12,233 bases of DNA. Origin: Bacteroidota bacterium. Its GTDB lineage: Bacteria; Bacteroidota; Bacteroidia; Chitinophagales; Chitinophagaceae. A program made the position numbers and the translations under genes. The stretch is taken from contig JAURLW010000106.1 in the NCBI GenBank assembly GCA_030831005.1, forward strand, positions 1 to 12,233, in the 5' to 3' direction. This document shows, piece by piece, positions 1 through 7,226 of this stretch. Position 1 is the stretch's first letter. Each line of letters begins with the position of its first letter. Under the pieces are notes generated by a model that made no database searches, had not been told where the DNA came from, and saw only the letters and a list, made by a program, of their open reading frames with translations.

Positions 1-1650
1 AAGCACTTCCTTTTTAAAAGAAGATAAGACTATACCTAAGATGACTAAAGCAAATCCAAGATGAGAAATGGCTGGACCCATTTTCTTAAACACCCCTTTC
101 TGATTATAAATAGCGTAATATACGCTTGCTATGACACCGAAGCAGGCTGCATATAACAATAAAAATACAGGAACCTTATTTATAGTTTCTGCATATGCTA
201 TAAAACATGTTAGTGCGAGACTAATCGATTTTATAATCGCAAATCTTTTTAATAATGGTTTCCAATCCGTGTTTTTGAATTTTAAGAATAAGGTACTTGC
301 CGATAAAAAGGTAATAAGAATAGCCAACCAAATTTGTATCGCATTATAATGCTGTACTGGATCGTTTGGTGGTGCAACTTCTTTCCCACTGATCCATTTT
401 ACTAATGGCGCCCAAACCGGAATAGAAGTGGTCAGAATAATTTGAATAGACGATAAGAAAATAATAAAAGCGCCAATGAACATCCAAAACTCTCTTGAAA
501 GGAGCGCTTCTTCCTTTTCTATATTAGGAAATTGTTTACGTCTGTAAATATATAAGATGATACTTGGCAACAAAACAATAGCTAAAACAATCAGCAAATG
601 CCAAAGCAAAGAACTACCCTCTCCTGTAAAGGCATGCACCGAGGTATCGCCTAAAATTCCCGTTCTGGTTAAGAAGGTAGAATACCATATAAATGCATAC
701 GTCAGAACAAACAAGATTAGACTTACGCCTAAAGATCGTTGCGTAGCTTTAAAAATTACTATCGTATGAAGTGCTGCTACTAAAAGTAACCAAGGTACTA
801 AAGAAGCATTCTCTACAGGATCCCATGCCCAATAACCTCCAAAGGTTAAAGACTCATATGCCCAGGCACCGCCCATCATAATACCTAAACCTAAAACACC
901 ACCGGCAACCAAAGACCAATTTATAATCGGCTTAATGAAATTTACAAATTCTCCTTTCCATAAAGCAGCTACTGCATAGGCAAAAGGAACAAGAGTAAGC
1001 GCAAATCCAAGAAATAAGATAGGCGGATGAATAACCATCCAATAGTTTTGCAATAATTCATTCAAGCCATTGCCATCTTTGATATACTGCATATAATCTG
1101 GCTGAGCAAAAATAGGAGCACCTTGCATTTGATTTCTCAATAAGGCAAACGGACTCGTTCCAATTTTTACGCTTTCGTTAATATACATTCCCAATAACAT
1201 GGTACTAAGACAAGCTTGAATAATACCAACAACTGTCATCGTACGAGCTTGTAAGCTATCCGATTTATACAATATAAACAGTCCTAAAATAGAATGCCAA
1301 AGCATCCAAAGCAAGAAAGACCCTTGCTGACCTTCCCAAAAACAGGATAATAGATACTTTGTAGGTAAGGCTAAAGAAGAATGCTCGTATGCATAATGAT
1401 ATTCAAAATAATGGTTGTAAATAATATAATATAAGGTGAAAAAGACACCCCATACCATAATTACATGCACCATAAATAATTTACGGGCAATAGATAACCA
1501 AGAAGAAGAAGTTGTTGGATCTTGTTGTTCCCATTTAGCAGCATTGAAAAAAGCAAAGGCACTAAATAAAGATGCAACAAAGGCGCTTATGACCATTAAA
1601 TGGCCCAATTGGCCTGGTAAAAGATGTTCGTTTAAGAAAGTAGTATTCAA
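1..1650 (-). CDS. ccmF: Cytochrome c maturation heme lyase component CcmF/CcsA (3' end beyond window)
   Basis: Integral membrane protein of cytochrome c biogenesis System I, which takes heme from CcmE and helps attach it to apocytochrome c on the periplasmic side. The minus-strand frame stays open for 550 residues to the window edge, so the C-terminus is missing. Visible hallmarks, counted from a TTG start at 1650, are LPGQLGH near residue 12, FWEGQQGSFLLW at 104-115, and the tryptophan-rich WWD-type heme-handling segment around W274-W287 (core WDPVENAS). All four histidines expected from E. coli CcmF are present: H208 in VIHPP, H295 after the WWD segment, H339 in TSVHAF and H530 in ISHLGF. 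The TTG start is chosen because an in-frame TAA lies at 1657-1659 and the first ATG (1596) falls after the conserved LPGQLGH segment. It lies 23 bases after ccmE on the same strand, so the two probably share an operon. Family assignment is very secure; only the start codon is inferred. Confidence 0.95.
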   Translation of the reverse strand, partial: MNTTFLNEHLLPGQLGHLMVISAFVASLFSAFAFFNAAKWEQQDPTTSSSWLSIARKLFMVHVIMVWGVFFTLYYIIYNHYFEYHYAYEHSSLALPTKYLLSCFWEGQQGSFLLWMLWHSILGLFILYKSDSLQARTMTVVGIIQACLSTMLLGMYINESVKIGTSPFALLRNQMQGAPIFAQPDYMQYIKDGNGLNELLQNYWMVIHPPILFLGFALTLVPFAYAVAALWKGEFVNFIKPIINWSLVAGGVLGLGIMMGGAWAYESLTFGGYWAWDPVENASLVPWLLLVAALHTIVIFKATQRSLGVSLILFVLTYAFIWYSTFLTRTGILGDTSVHAFTGEGSSLLWHLLIVLAIVLLPSIILYIYRRKQFPNIEKEEALLSREFWMFIGAFIIFLSSIQIILTTSIPVWAPLVKWISGKEVAPPNDPVQHYNAIQIWLAILITFLSASTLFLKFKNTDWKPLLKRFAIIKSISLALTCFIAYAETINKVPVFLLLYAACFGVIASVYYAIYNQKGVFKKMGPAISHLGFALVILGIVLSSFKKEVL

Positions 1651-1673
1651 GTAAATTTAGTTTAAAGGTAGAA

Positions 1674-2066
1674 TTAGTTATTGCCTACAGCAACTTGATC
1701 TTTTTTGTATTTAGACGGGCATTTCATCTGTATTTTAGAGCATCTAAATACCGTTCCATCCATATATCCCATCATTACAATTTGCTCTGATTTTTCGATA
1801 TCGGTTGGCTTAGCGCCATTAAACACTACTTGATTTACGGCACCCGCTTTATCTTTCACATAAAAAGTAAAATGATTAGCATCTACCAATGGGTCATATA
1901 TCATGGCTTTATCTTTCTCTAAAAACCCAATTACATGTATTTTTTTGGTAGGATTTTTAGCCGCAGAAGCAAAGGTTTCATAGGTACTAAAATCGCCAAA
2001 CATAGCCACTATAGCTCCTACTCCTAGAGCAATTAAAACCAATAAAATTATATGCGTCCTTTTCAT
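1674..2066 (-). CDS. ccmE: Cytochrome c maturation protein CcmE, Cys-type (CxxxY)
   Basis: Periplasmic heme chaperone that covalently holds heme from CcmC and passes it to CcmF. The 130-residue protein has one N-terminal membrane anchor (about residues 5-22), then a small beta-rich domain with VIGFLEKD, FTFYVKD, VVFNGAKPTDIE and IVMMGYMDGTVF. These fit the OB-fold CcmE pattern. The heme-binding motif near the C-terminus is C116-P-S-K-Y120, i.e. CxxxY. E. coli CcmE has HxxxY, with His130 bound to heme. Cys-type CcmE is known from some archaea and sulfate-reducing deltaproteobacteria, and to my recollection is common in Bacteroidota. C109 is a second nearby cysteine. The gene is first in a two-gene minus-strand unit with ccmF; ccmA/B/C are not in the window. 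Product assignment is strong, but the chemistry of the variant motif is inference. Confidence 0.9.
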   Translation of the reverse strand: MKRTHIILLVLIALGVGAIVAMFGDFSTYETFASAAKNPTKKIHVIGFLEKDKAMIYDPLVDANHFTFYVKDKAGAVNQVVFNGAKPTDIEKSEQIVMMGYMDGTVFRCSKIQMKCPSKYKKDQVAVGNN

Positions 2067-2103
2067 AAAACCGTCCTCAATCTGATAAATAAAAATTTTG
2101 CAA

Positions 2104-2111
2104 CAAAAATA
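2104..2111 (-). promoter_or_regulatory. Possible -7 element for ccmE-ccmF
   Basis: Read on the minus strand this is TATTTTTG, matching the Bacteroidota -7 consensus TAnnTTTG. It lies 37 bases before the ccmE ATG. No TTTG or TTG is visible at the usual 19-21 bases upstream, and the region is AT-rich, so chance matches are likely. Confidence 0.25.
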
Positions 2112-2142
2112 CTAAATAAACGCATTGTTTGAATTTAGTTTA

Positions 2143-2150
2143 TACATTTG
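2143..2150 (+). promoter_or_regulatory. Possible -7 element for the ureohydrolase gene
   Basis: TACATTTG matches the Bacteroidota -7 consensus TAnnTTTG exactly and ends 30 bases before the ATG at 2181, giving a plausible leader of about 25 bases. The nearest TTG upstream (2125-2127) leaves only a 15-base spacer, shorter than usual, so the -33 box is unsupported. If the element is real, the alternative TTG start at 2148 would lie inside the promoter, which favours the ATG at 2181. Confidence 0.35.
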
Positions 2151-2180
2151 CTCCCGTATTTTATTATTTATCTTTTCTCC

Positions 2181-3224
2181 ATGTCCATTTTAAACACTTT
2201 CGACCCAAATTCTGTTGGATTAAGCTCTAATACCATTTTTGGTTTGCCTTTTACTGAAGAGGATGCGCTACTTTGTTTATTACCCGTTCCTTGGGAGGTT
2301 TCGGTGTCTTATAGAGAAGGTGCTGCAAGAGGACCAGAAAATATTTTTAAAGCGTCTATGCAAGTAGACCTTTATGATCCGGATGTTACAGATGCATGGC
2401 AAAAAGGTATCTATATGGTACCTATTGATAAAACATTGAGAAAGAAAAGTGATTTTTTACGTCAATGTGCTGAATTAATTATTGCGCATTTATGCGAGGG
2501 TGGCAATGTTGAGGACAATGTACAATTGAATGGTAAATTAAATGAAGTTAATCAAGGTTGTCAATTCATGAATGAATGGGTTTACAATCATACGAAACGA
2601 CTATTAGCAAATGGCAAACGAGTTGGTTTAATTGGCGGTGATCATAGTACTCCATTAGGGTATTTAAAAGCACTAAGCGAGCAACATGAATCTTTTGGGA
2701 TTTTACAAATAGATGCCCATGCCGATTTACGTGTAGCTTACGAAGGATTTAATTATTCGCACGCTTCTGTGATGTACAATGTACTTCAAGAAATTCCGCA
2801 AATGAAGAAATTAGTTCAAGTAGGTATTCGCGATTATTGTGATGATGAATTAATCTTAATCCAACAAAATCCACAACGCATCAGCACCTTCTTTGATAAA
2901 AATATAAAAGAACAACAATTTGAAGGTATCACTTGGAGAGAGCAATGCTTGCAAATCATTGATGAACTACCTCAGAAAGTGTACATCAGTTTTGATATTG
3001 ATGGCTTAGATCCAAAATTATGTCCGAATACCGGAACGCCAGTACCAGGTGGATTTGAAGTAGAACAAATCTATTATTTATTCAAACTACTTAAACAAAG
3101 CGGAAAAGAAATTATCGGATTTGACCTGAATGAAGTTTCTTGCGGAGAACATATGGAAGATGGTATTGACGCTATTGTAGGTGCACGTGTTTTATACAAA
3201 ATGTGCAACTGGCTTTTAGCATAA
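2181..3224 (+). CDS. Ureohydrolase superfamily enzyme (agmatinase/arginase/formimidoylglutamase-like)
   Basis: Binuclear-manganese hydrolase family that releases urea, or formamide in the case of formimidoylglutamase, from guanidino or formimino substrates. It is probably cytoplasmic. The 347-residue protein (from the ATG at 2181) shows GGDHS at 152-156, DAHADL at 178-183, SHAS at about 193-196, and SFDIDGLDP at about 270-278 followed by TGTPVPGG. All six usual metal ligands are present: H155, D178, H180, D182, D272 and D274. The frame stays open upstream to a TTG at 2148, but the extra 11 residues are hydrophobic and overlap a likely promoter, so ATG 2181 is preferred. The gene stands alone, divergent from ccmE and ending 2 bases from the convergent glycosyltransferase stop. 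No histidine-degradation, polyamine or arginine gene is nearby, so the substrate cannot be named. Superfamily membership is near certain. Confidence 0.9.
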   Translation: MSILNTFDPNSVGLSSNTIFGLPFTEEDALLCLLPVPWEVSVSYREGAARGPENIFKASMQVDLYDPDVTDAWQKGIYMVPIDKTLRKKSDFLRQCAELIIAHLCEGGNVEDNVQLNGKLNEVNQGCQFMNEWVYNHTKRLLANGKRVGLIGGDHSTPLGYLKALSEQHESFGILQIDAHADLRVAYEGFNYSHASVMYNVLQEIPQMKKLVQVGIRDYCDDELILIQQNPQRISTFFDKNIKEQQFEGITWREQCLQIIDELPQKVYISFDIDGLDPKLCPNTGTPVPGGFEVEQIYYLFKLLKQSGKEIIGFDLNEVSCGEHMEDGIDAIVGARVLYKMCNWLLA

Positions 3225-3226
3225 TA

Positions 3227-3997
3227 TTATTTCTTAAAAAGCTCTTTAAAAGCTAAGCTTAAAAATCTAATATTCCCCACAGTATAGCGCTTCCAAAGGC
3301 GTTTTGGTTCTTTATAAAATCGATAGAGCCATTCTAAACCTAATTGCGTAATCCATTGCGGAGCGCGTGATTTATATCCATGATAAAACTCAAAAGACGC
3401 ACCTAAGTAGGCAATTACCAATGGCTTACCTAGATGTTGCTTTTCATATAACTGAGCTACTTGTATGCCTATTAAACTCTGTTTTGGATCACCTAATCCA
3501 ACAAATAAAAACTGACTATTTTGAGCAGTCAATAATTGACACACATCTTGCGCAAGAAATTTTATATAGGCCTCATCAGTAGGATCAAAAAAAGTGGGTG
3601 TGCACACATTACAAGCAGGATATTCCTGACAAAATAAATTAGCTAATTGCGTATTCGGCAAAATAAAAGTAGCCGCTAAGTGTTCTTGTTTTATGCGCGC
3701 CCACAAAACAGGGAATAAATCGCTTCCTGTTAATCTGGATTTTAGCGCATGTTTATATTTTAATTTACTTAACCATACAATAGGCATGCCATCAGGTAAC
3801 ACCCATTTAGCTGATTGAGCAAATTGCAACAATGACGCTTTTCCTTTTTTATTAAGTTCTTGTAATACATAAGCATTAGGCGTTACTATATGTTGCACCA
3901 TATCACTAGATGAAATAACATGCATTACATCTTCTACTACTTCAGTTACATGAGCAGCACTTATAAAATCGAAGCCAAACAATTTACAGGTTTGCAT
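3227..3997 (-). CDS. WecG/TagA/CpsF-family (GT26) glycosyltransferase
   Basis: Membrane-associated glycosyltransferase family that adds an N-acetylmannosamine-type or related sugar to a lipid-linked first sugar, as in enterobacterial common antigen (WecG) and wall teichoic acid (TagA). The 256-residue protein shows family landmarks in order: VTPN at 38-41, LPDG at 67-70 (D69 matches the proposed catalytic Asp region), RLTGSDL at 88-94, FVGLGDPKQ at 165-173, GASFEFYHG at 199-207, RAPQW at 211-215, and the C-terminal LGLEWLYR...EPKRLWKRY block at 219-238. That basic, aromatic tail is the family's usual membrane-binding region. It is the last gene of the minus-strand polysaccharide block and overlaps the preceding GT2 gene by 14 bases. 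In this locus it most likely acts early, on the product of the phosphoglycosyl transferase. Donor sugar unknown. Confidence 0.92.
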   Translation of the reverse strand: MQTCKLFGFDFISAAHVTEVVEDVMHVISSSDMVQHIVTPNAYVLQELNKKGKASLLQFAQSAKWVLPDGMPIVWLSKLKYKHALKSRLTGSDLFPVLWARIKQEHLAATFILPNTQLANLFCQEYPACNVCTPTFFDPTDEAYIKFLAQDVCQLLTAQNSQFLFVGLGDPKQSLIGIQVAQLYEKQHLGKPLVIAYLGASFEFYHGYKSRAPQWITQLGLEWLYRFYKEPKRLWKRYTVGNIRFLSLAFKELFKK

Positions 3998-4913
3998 ACT
4001 GATTCGGTTTAAAATAACCCAATAAGATTCCTTTCACACCCCAATACAAAGCTTTCATATTTCCTTTTGTTCTAATTATAGTAATACCCAAAAGAGCTAT
4101 CACATTCCAAGTGCGTAATAAAAAGGAATGATACTTGTAAGCAAATTTTATAGCAGAGGTATTGTAATAATAATAAAATAAATGATGCGCATTGGCTGTG
4201 CTCATAGAGCCTTTGTGATATACCTTACTTTTCACAACCAGAGCATTACCAAAGCCGAATTTTGCTGCTCGCACCTGCCAATCATGTTCTTCTGCATACA
4301 AGAAAAAGCGCTCATCGAGCAATCCAAGCTGCTCTAACATGGAGTAACGAACTAGTAAGCTAGCCCCATGCTGAAAAATATGTTTGTCATTGTTAATATA
4401 ATCTTTGGCATCATCCCATTGTTGATTTTTAAATTGCAATTTTGAAACTGCAAAAAAGGGATGATAACGTACTGCGCAACATTGAATTTTATTGCGTTGC
4501 TCGTAATCCATAATTACAGAACCCGCAAAACCTAAATCTGTTTGTTGCAACAAACAATCTTCTAAATGCACTAAGGCCTTTTCTTCTGGCAAAGCATCAT
4601 TATTCAACAACCAAATAAAATCATAGGTATTGGGCAATACACAACGAATTACTTTGTTAATTGCTTTAGCAAAACCATCATTTGTTGCGGAGCTAATAAG
4701 CTGCAATCGCTCACTCTTGCATTCAAATTGCGATTGCCAATTTACCGCTTGTAAGCGAGCGCAAGCCGTCATGAGCTGTTCTTTAGATTGATCTGTAGAC
4801 CCATTATCGATGAGTGCAATATGCGCATTAGTTGTTTTCCACACTTGCTCTACTAGCAAATTGGTATCCGCAGCTGCATTCCAATTGATAATGATACAAA
4901 GTGTTTTAGCCAT
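3984..4913 (-). CDS. Family 2 glycosyltransferase, rhamnosyltransferase-like
   Basis: GT-A fold, nucleotide-sugar-dependent transferase presumed to extend the lipid-linked repeat unit at the cytoplasmic membrane face. The 309-residue protein starts with the donor-binding beta strand (LCIIINWN), then DNGSTD at 36-41, NDGFAKAIN at 78-86, LLNNDALPE at 102-110 (NND as the DxD equivalent), HGASLLVR at 182-189 and LLDERFFLYAEEHDW at 198-212, where the acidic pair before W212 fits the catalytic base position. H233 in the YHKGS stretch follows. This arrangement resembles the WbbL/rhamnosyltransferase branch, though donor specificity cannot be read reliably. A hydrophobic stretch at about 262-280 may contact the membrane. 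It overlaps the upstream GT2 gene by 8 bases and the downstream WecG-like gene by 14 bases, suggesting translational coupling. Confidence 0.9.
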   Translation of the reverse strand: MAKTLCIIINWNAAADTNLLVEQVWKTTNAHIALIDNGSTDQSKEQLMTACARLQAVNWQSQFECKSERLQLISSATNDGFAKAINKVIRCVLPNTYDFIWLLNNDALPEEKALVHLEDCLLQQTDLGFAGSVIMDYEQRNKIQCCAVRYHPFFAVSKLQFKNQQWDDAKDYINNDKHIFQHGASLLVRYSMLEQLGLLDERFFLYAEEHDWQVRAAKFGFGNALVVKSKVYHKGSMSTANAHHLFYYYYNTSAIKFAYKYHSFLLRTWNVIALLGITIIRTKGNMKALYWGVKGILLGYFKPNQYANL

Positions 4914-5721
4914 TGCTGAGTATAGTTAAGTAAGCGCGTTTAAAAAATAATTTTACAATACGATATCCATTATAAACTTGCTTGAATGGATTGATCTTAG
5001 CCATAAAATAAATTCTGATGCGTAATGCATCTTTATTTAGTTGTAGCTTTTTACTCATCAGACTAGCATGCCCAAACCTTATTAAGGTACCAGAATTAGC
5101 TGAATCCAAACCGATGATTTGCCCTTCTTGTTTGGTAAACTCAAACCAGAATTTCCAATCTTCATAGGTTTTATAAGCAGGATCGAAACGCAAAGTACCT
5201 AGTTTATGTTTGGGAATCAGTGGAGCAGAGATAATAAATATATTGTCTTTTATTAATTGATCTCTTACAGAGGAAGCCATTGCTATAAATGGCTGTATGG
5301 TATTTTTTTCTTTTTGCTTGGACGTGTAAAAATCTTGAGGCTGATCGGATTCAAAAAAATAGGATGGAGAAACGCTCATCAACAAATCATGATTTTTTTG
5401 AAAAGAAGCAATTTGATTTTTCAATTTATCTATTTCTAAAAGATCATCACCATCTAAAAATTGAATATAGTCGCCAGTAATTAATTCCATTGCTGTATTT
5501 CTGGCAACAGCAACGCCCTGATTTTGTTGATATACATATCTAAAGCGACTATCTATGTCTACAAATGATTTAGCTAATTTGCCTGTATGATCCGTAGAGC
5601 CATCGTCTATAATGAAGCACTCCCAATTGCTATAGGATTGTTGTAATACGCTTTCTAAACAGGCTTGTAAATAAGCTGCATAATTATAACAGGTTACTAT
5701 AATACTTACTTTATAATCCAT
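4906..5721 (-). CDS. Family 2 glycosyltransferase
   Basis: GT-A fold transferase of 271 residues, presumed to add one sugar to the polysaccharide repeat unit in the cytoplasm. The N-terminal half is a classic GT2 domain: VSIIVTCYNYAAYL at 5-18, DDGSTD at 39-44, NQGVAVARN at 67-75 and FLDGDDLL at 88-95, in which the DGDD cluster supplies the metal/DxD site. The C-terminal part has EDWKFWFEF, the usual position of the acidic catalytic residue followed by tryptophan. The basic tail (KLFFKRAYLTIL) may help membrane association. The start ATG at 5721 overlaps the end of the flippase gene by 11 bases, and the end overlaps the next GT2 gene by 8 bases. Donor and acceptor sugars are unknown. Confidence 0.9.
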   Translation of the reverse strand: MDYKVSIIVTCYNYAAYLQACLESVLQQSYSNWECFIIDDGSTDHTGKLAKSFVDIDSRFRYVYQQNQGVAVARNTAMELITGDYIQFLDGDDLLEIDKLKNQIASFQKNHDLLMSVSPSYFFESDQPQDFYTSKQKEKNTIQPFIAMASSVRDQLIKDNIFIISAPLIPKHKLGTLRFDPAYKTYEDWKFWFEFTKQEGQIIGLDSANSGTLIRFGHASLMSKKLQLNKDALRIRIYFMAKINPFKQVYNGYRIVKLFFKRAYLTILSNG

Positions 5722-7138
5722 TCGGAGTTGTTGAAAGCGCTTTTTTCAAATACTGTTTATAAAATAAAAGATAGAACAAAAATACATAGAGTAATGCCAC
5801 TACAACTACTTTCCACAACCAAAAAACAGGAAGCCAAAGTGCTAATATATAAAGTGCAATGGTTATCAATAAGGTTTTCAAGTAAGGCATTAGTCGCAAT
5901 TGCAAGTGTGGCTCTTTTACCCAAACATAATAACAAATGAATTGCACTGAGGTACTTGATAAATAAGCTATAGCAGCGCCCAAAGCATTAAAGTACTTAA
6001 TCAATATAATATTCAAAACAATATTCACGACACTAGCTAAGGCCGAAATCTTTAGGGTCAATTTTATATTTCCTTTTGCAAAAACAATGGTCCATAAGAA
6101 ATTGGTTATGTAGGCCATGGGTAAGCAGAAAGACAAAATAGCATAGATGCCTTTTGTGCTCTCTCCATATTTATTTTGCGTCATAATATTCACCACATCT
6201 ACCCAACAAATATTCAATACTAAGGGGATAAACATGGCAAGCCAACTTTCCAATTGCCACAACATATTTAATTCCTTGACCACGCCTGTTTCATAAGCAT
6301 GGCTTTTGGCTAATATTCTAGAAACTTTTGGCAATAAAACGGGAGCAATGATAAGTAAGGGTATTCGAGACGATTCAAAAGCTTTGTAGGCAAAACTATA
6401 ATCGGCAACAAAAACACTAGTGCTAATGAAGCCCAACAAAATCCAATCGACACGTGCCAAGGATGACTCTAAAAAAATTACGCCTAATTGGGGTAAGGAT
6501 TCTTTAACCAATGACTTATAGGCCATCCAATCAAAGCTTGGCAATACCCAATGACCACTTAAATGAGCTGCAGAAAAAAATGCAAACAAAACTTCAACAA
6601 TAGCAACACCCACATAAAGTATGGCAATATTGCTGATGGTCACTGCATGAATTTGAATAAGGAAAAACAAACCTATTACGCGCACTACATTGGCAATAAT
6701 ACCCATAAATGCCAAATGCCAAAAGCGCTCTTTGCCATTAGCTAATTGCTTAAAACAAGAAGCAATATAAGTGCAAATAAAACTGATGAATACTGCAATG
6801 AGTAAAAAATGGATTTGAAAAAAGTTAGGAAAATAAAATTTTGACACTAATAACAAAATAATGGAGAGCAGCCCCATAACTAATGCATGGGTTAAGTAAA
6901 TGCCCGTAGTTGAGGCAATTGACATACCTGCAGAAATCCTACGAACAATAACATGATCAAAGCCAAAAGTAGCAAGCAGGGTAAAGGTTGTGCTTAGGGC
7001 AATTGATAAATTTAACTCTCCAAAAAGTTGCTTATCGATATAATAAGCAGCAAGCATAAAGAACCCTAAACCAAACAATTGATTTACGATAATTTGAAAG
7101 CCACTTGCGGATAAACTTTTAAGATGATTGATATTCAT
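5711..7138 (-). CDS. wzx: Polysaccharide repeat-unit flippase, Wzx/MOP family
   Basis: Multi-pass membrane transporter of 475 residues expected to move undecaprenyl-linked oligosaccharide from the cytoplasmic to the periplasmic face. Hydrophobic segments fill nearly the whole chain, about 12-14 by eye. The N-terminus (SLSASGFQIIVNQLFGLGFFMLAAYY) and early loop GFDHVIVRRIS match the start of MOP-superfamily polysaccharide exporters, in which the first helix is followed by a charged loop. The mid-protein segment (ESLPQLGVIFLESSLARVDWILLG) matches the repeat of this pattern in the second half. It is the first gene of the four-gene minus-strand block, starting 88 bases from the divergent polymerase/ligase gene. 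Low sequence conservation means membrane topology and locus context carry much of the assignment. Confidence 0.88.
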   Translation of the reverse strand: MNINHLKSLSASGFQIIVNQLFGLGFFMLAAYYIDKQLFGELNLSIALSTTFTLLATFGFDHVIVRRISAGMSIASTTGIYLTHALVMGLLSIILLLVSKFYFPNFFQIHFLLIAVFISFICTYIASCFKQLANGKERFWHLAFMGIIANVVRVIGLFFLIQIHAVTISNIAILYVGVAIVEVLFAFFSAAHLSGHWVLPSFDWMAYKSLVKESLPQLGVIFLESSLARVDWILLGFISTSVFVADYSFAYKAFESSRIPLLIIAPVLLPKVSRILAKSHAYETGVVKELNMLWQLESWLAMFIPLVLNICWVDVVNIMTQNKYGESTKGIYAILSFCLPMAYITNFLWTIVFAKGNIKLTLKISALASVVNIVLNIILIKYFNALGAAIAYLSSTSVQFICYYVWVKEPHLQLRLMPYLKTLLITIALYILALWLPVFWLWKVVVVALLYVFLFYLLFYKQYLKKALSTTPNGL

Positions 7139-7226
7139 GTAAGAAGGTTAAAAGTACAATTTTTTGCTTGTTTTTTAAAAAATAGATTAATACTGTATCT
7201 TAGTGTTTTAGTCGAACTAAAACACC
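7139..7226. promoter_or_regulatory. Divergent promoter region of the polysaccharide locus
   Basis: This 88-base AT-rich stretch separates the start codons of the flippase block (minus) and the polymerase/phosphoglycosyl transferase block (plus), so it should carry promoters for both. The best -7 candidates are imperfect: TATCTTAG at 7196-7203 on plus, with TTG at 7168-7170 (25-base spacer), and TACTTTTA on minus near 7148-7155. Neither is convincing. The clearest signal is the inverted repeat at its right end. Confidence 0.5.
7203..7225. repeat. Perfect 10-bp inverted repeat adjoining the plus-strand start codon
   Basis: GTGTTTTAGT at 7203-7212 is an exact reverse complement of ACTAAAACAC at 7216-7225, with a three-base CGA centre. 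One base separates it from the ATG at 7227, and 64 bases separate it from the divergent flippase ATG. No T-tract follows, so it is not a terminator. It could be a dimer-bound operator, or an mRNA hairpin restricting ribosome access if transcription starts upstream of it. Confidence 0.6.

Noticed and set aside
131..1654. Several plus-strand open frames of 70-72 residues within 131-1654
   Set aside because: They lie antisense to ccmF, whose frame is continuous and rich in conserved motifs; they show no family features of their own.
2148..2180. TTG start for the ureohydrolase 11 codons upstream
   Set aside because: The codons overlap a TAnnTTTG element and give a non-conserved hydrophobic leader; the ATG at 2181 is a better start.
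3233..3270. Repeated AAAAGCT/AAGCTT motifs at the convergent junction, possibly a terminator
   Set aside because: The arms do not pair over more than about 8 bases, they lie inside the end of the WecG-like coding region, and there is no following T tract.
5257..5940. Plus-strand short open frames inside the GT2 and flippase genes
   Set aside because: Antisense to well-supported coding sequence, with low-complexity content and no plausible starts or context.
7203..7225. Inverted repeat read as a terminator
   Set aside because: No T or A tract flanks the stem, and it sits upstream of a start codon between divergent genes where no transcript ends.
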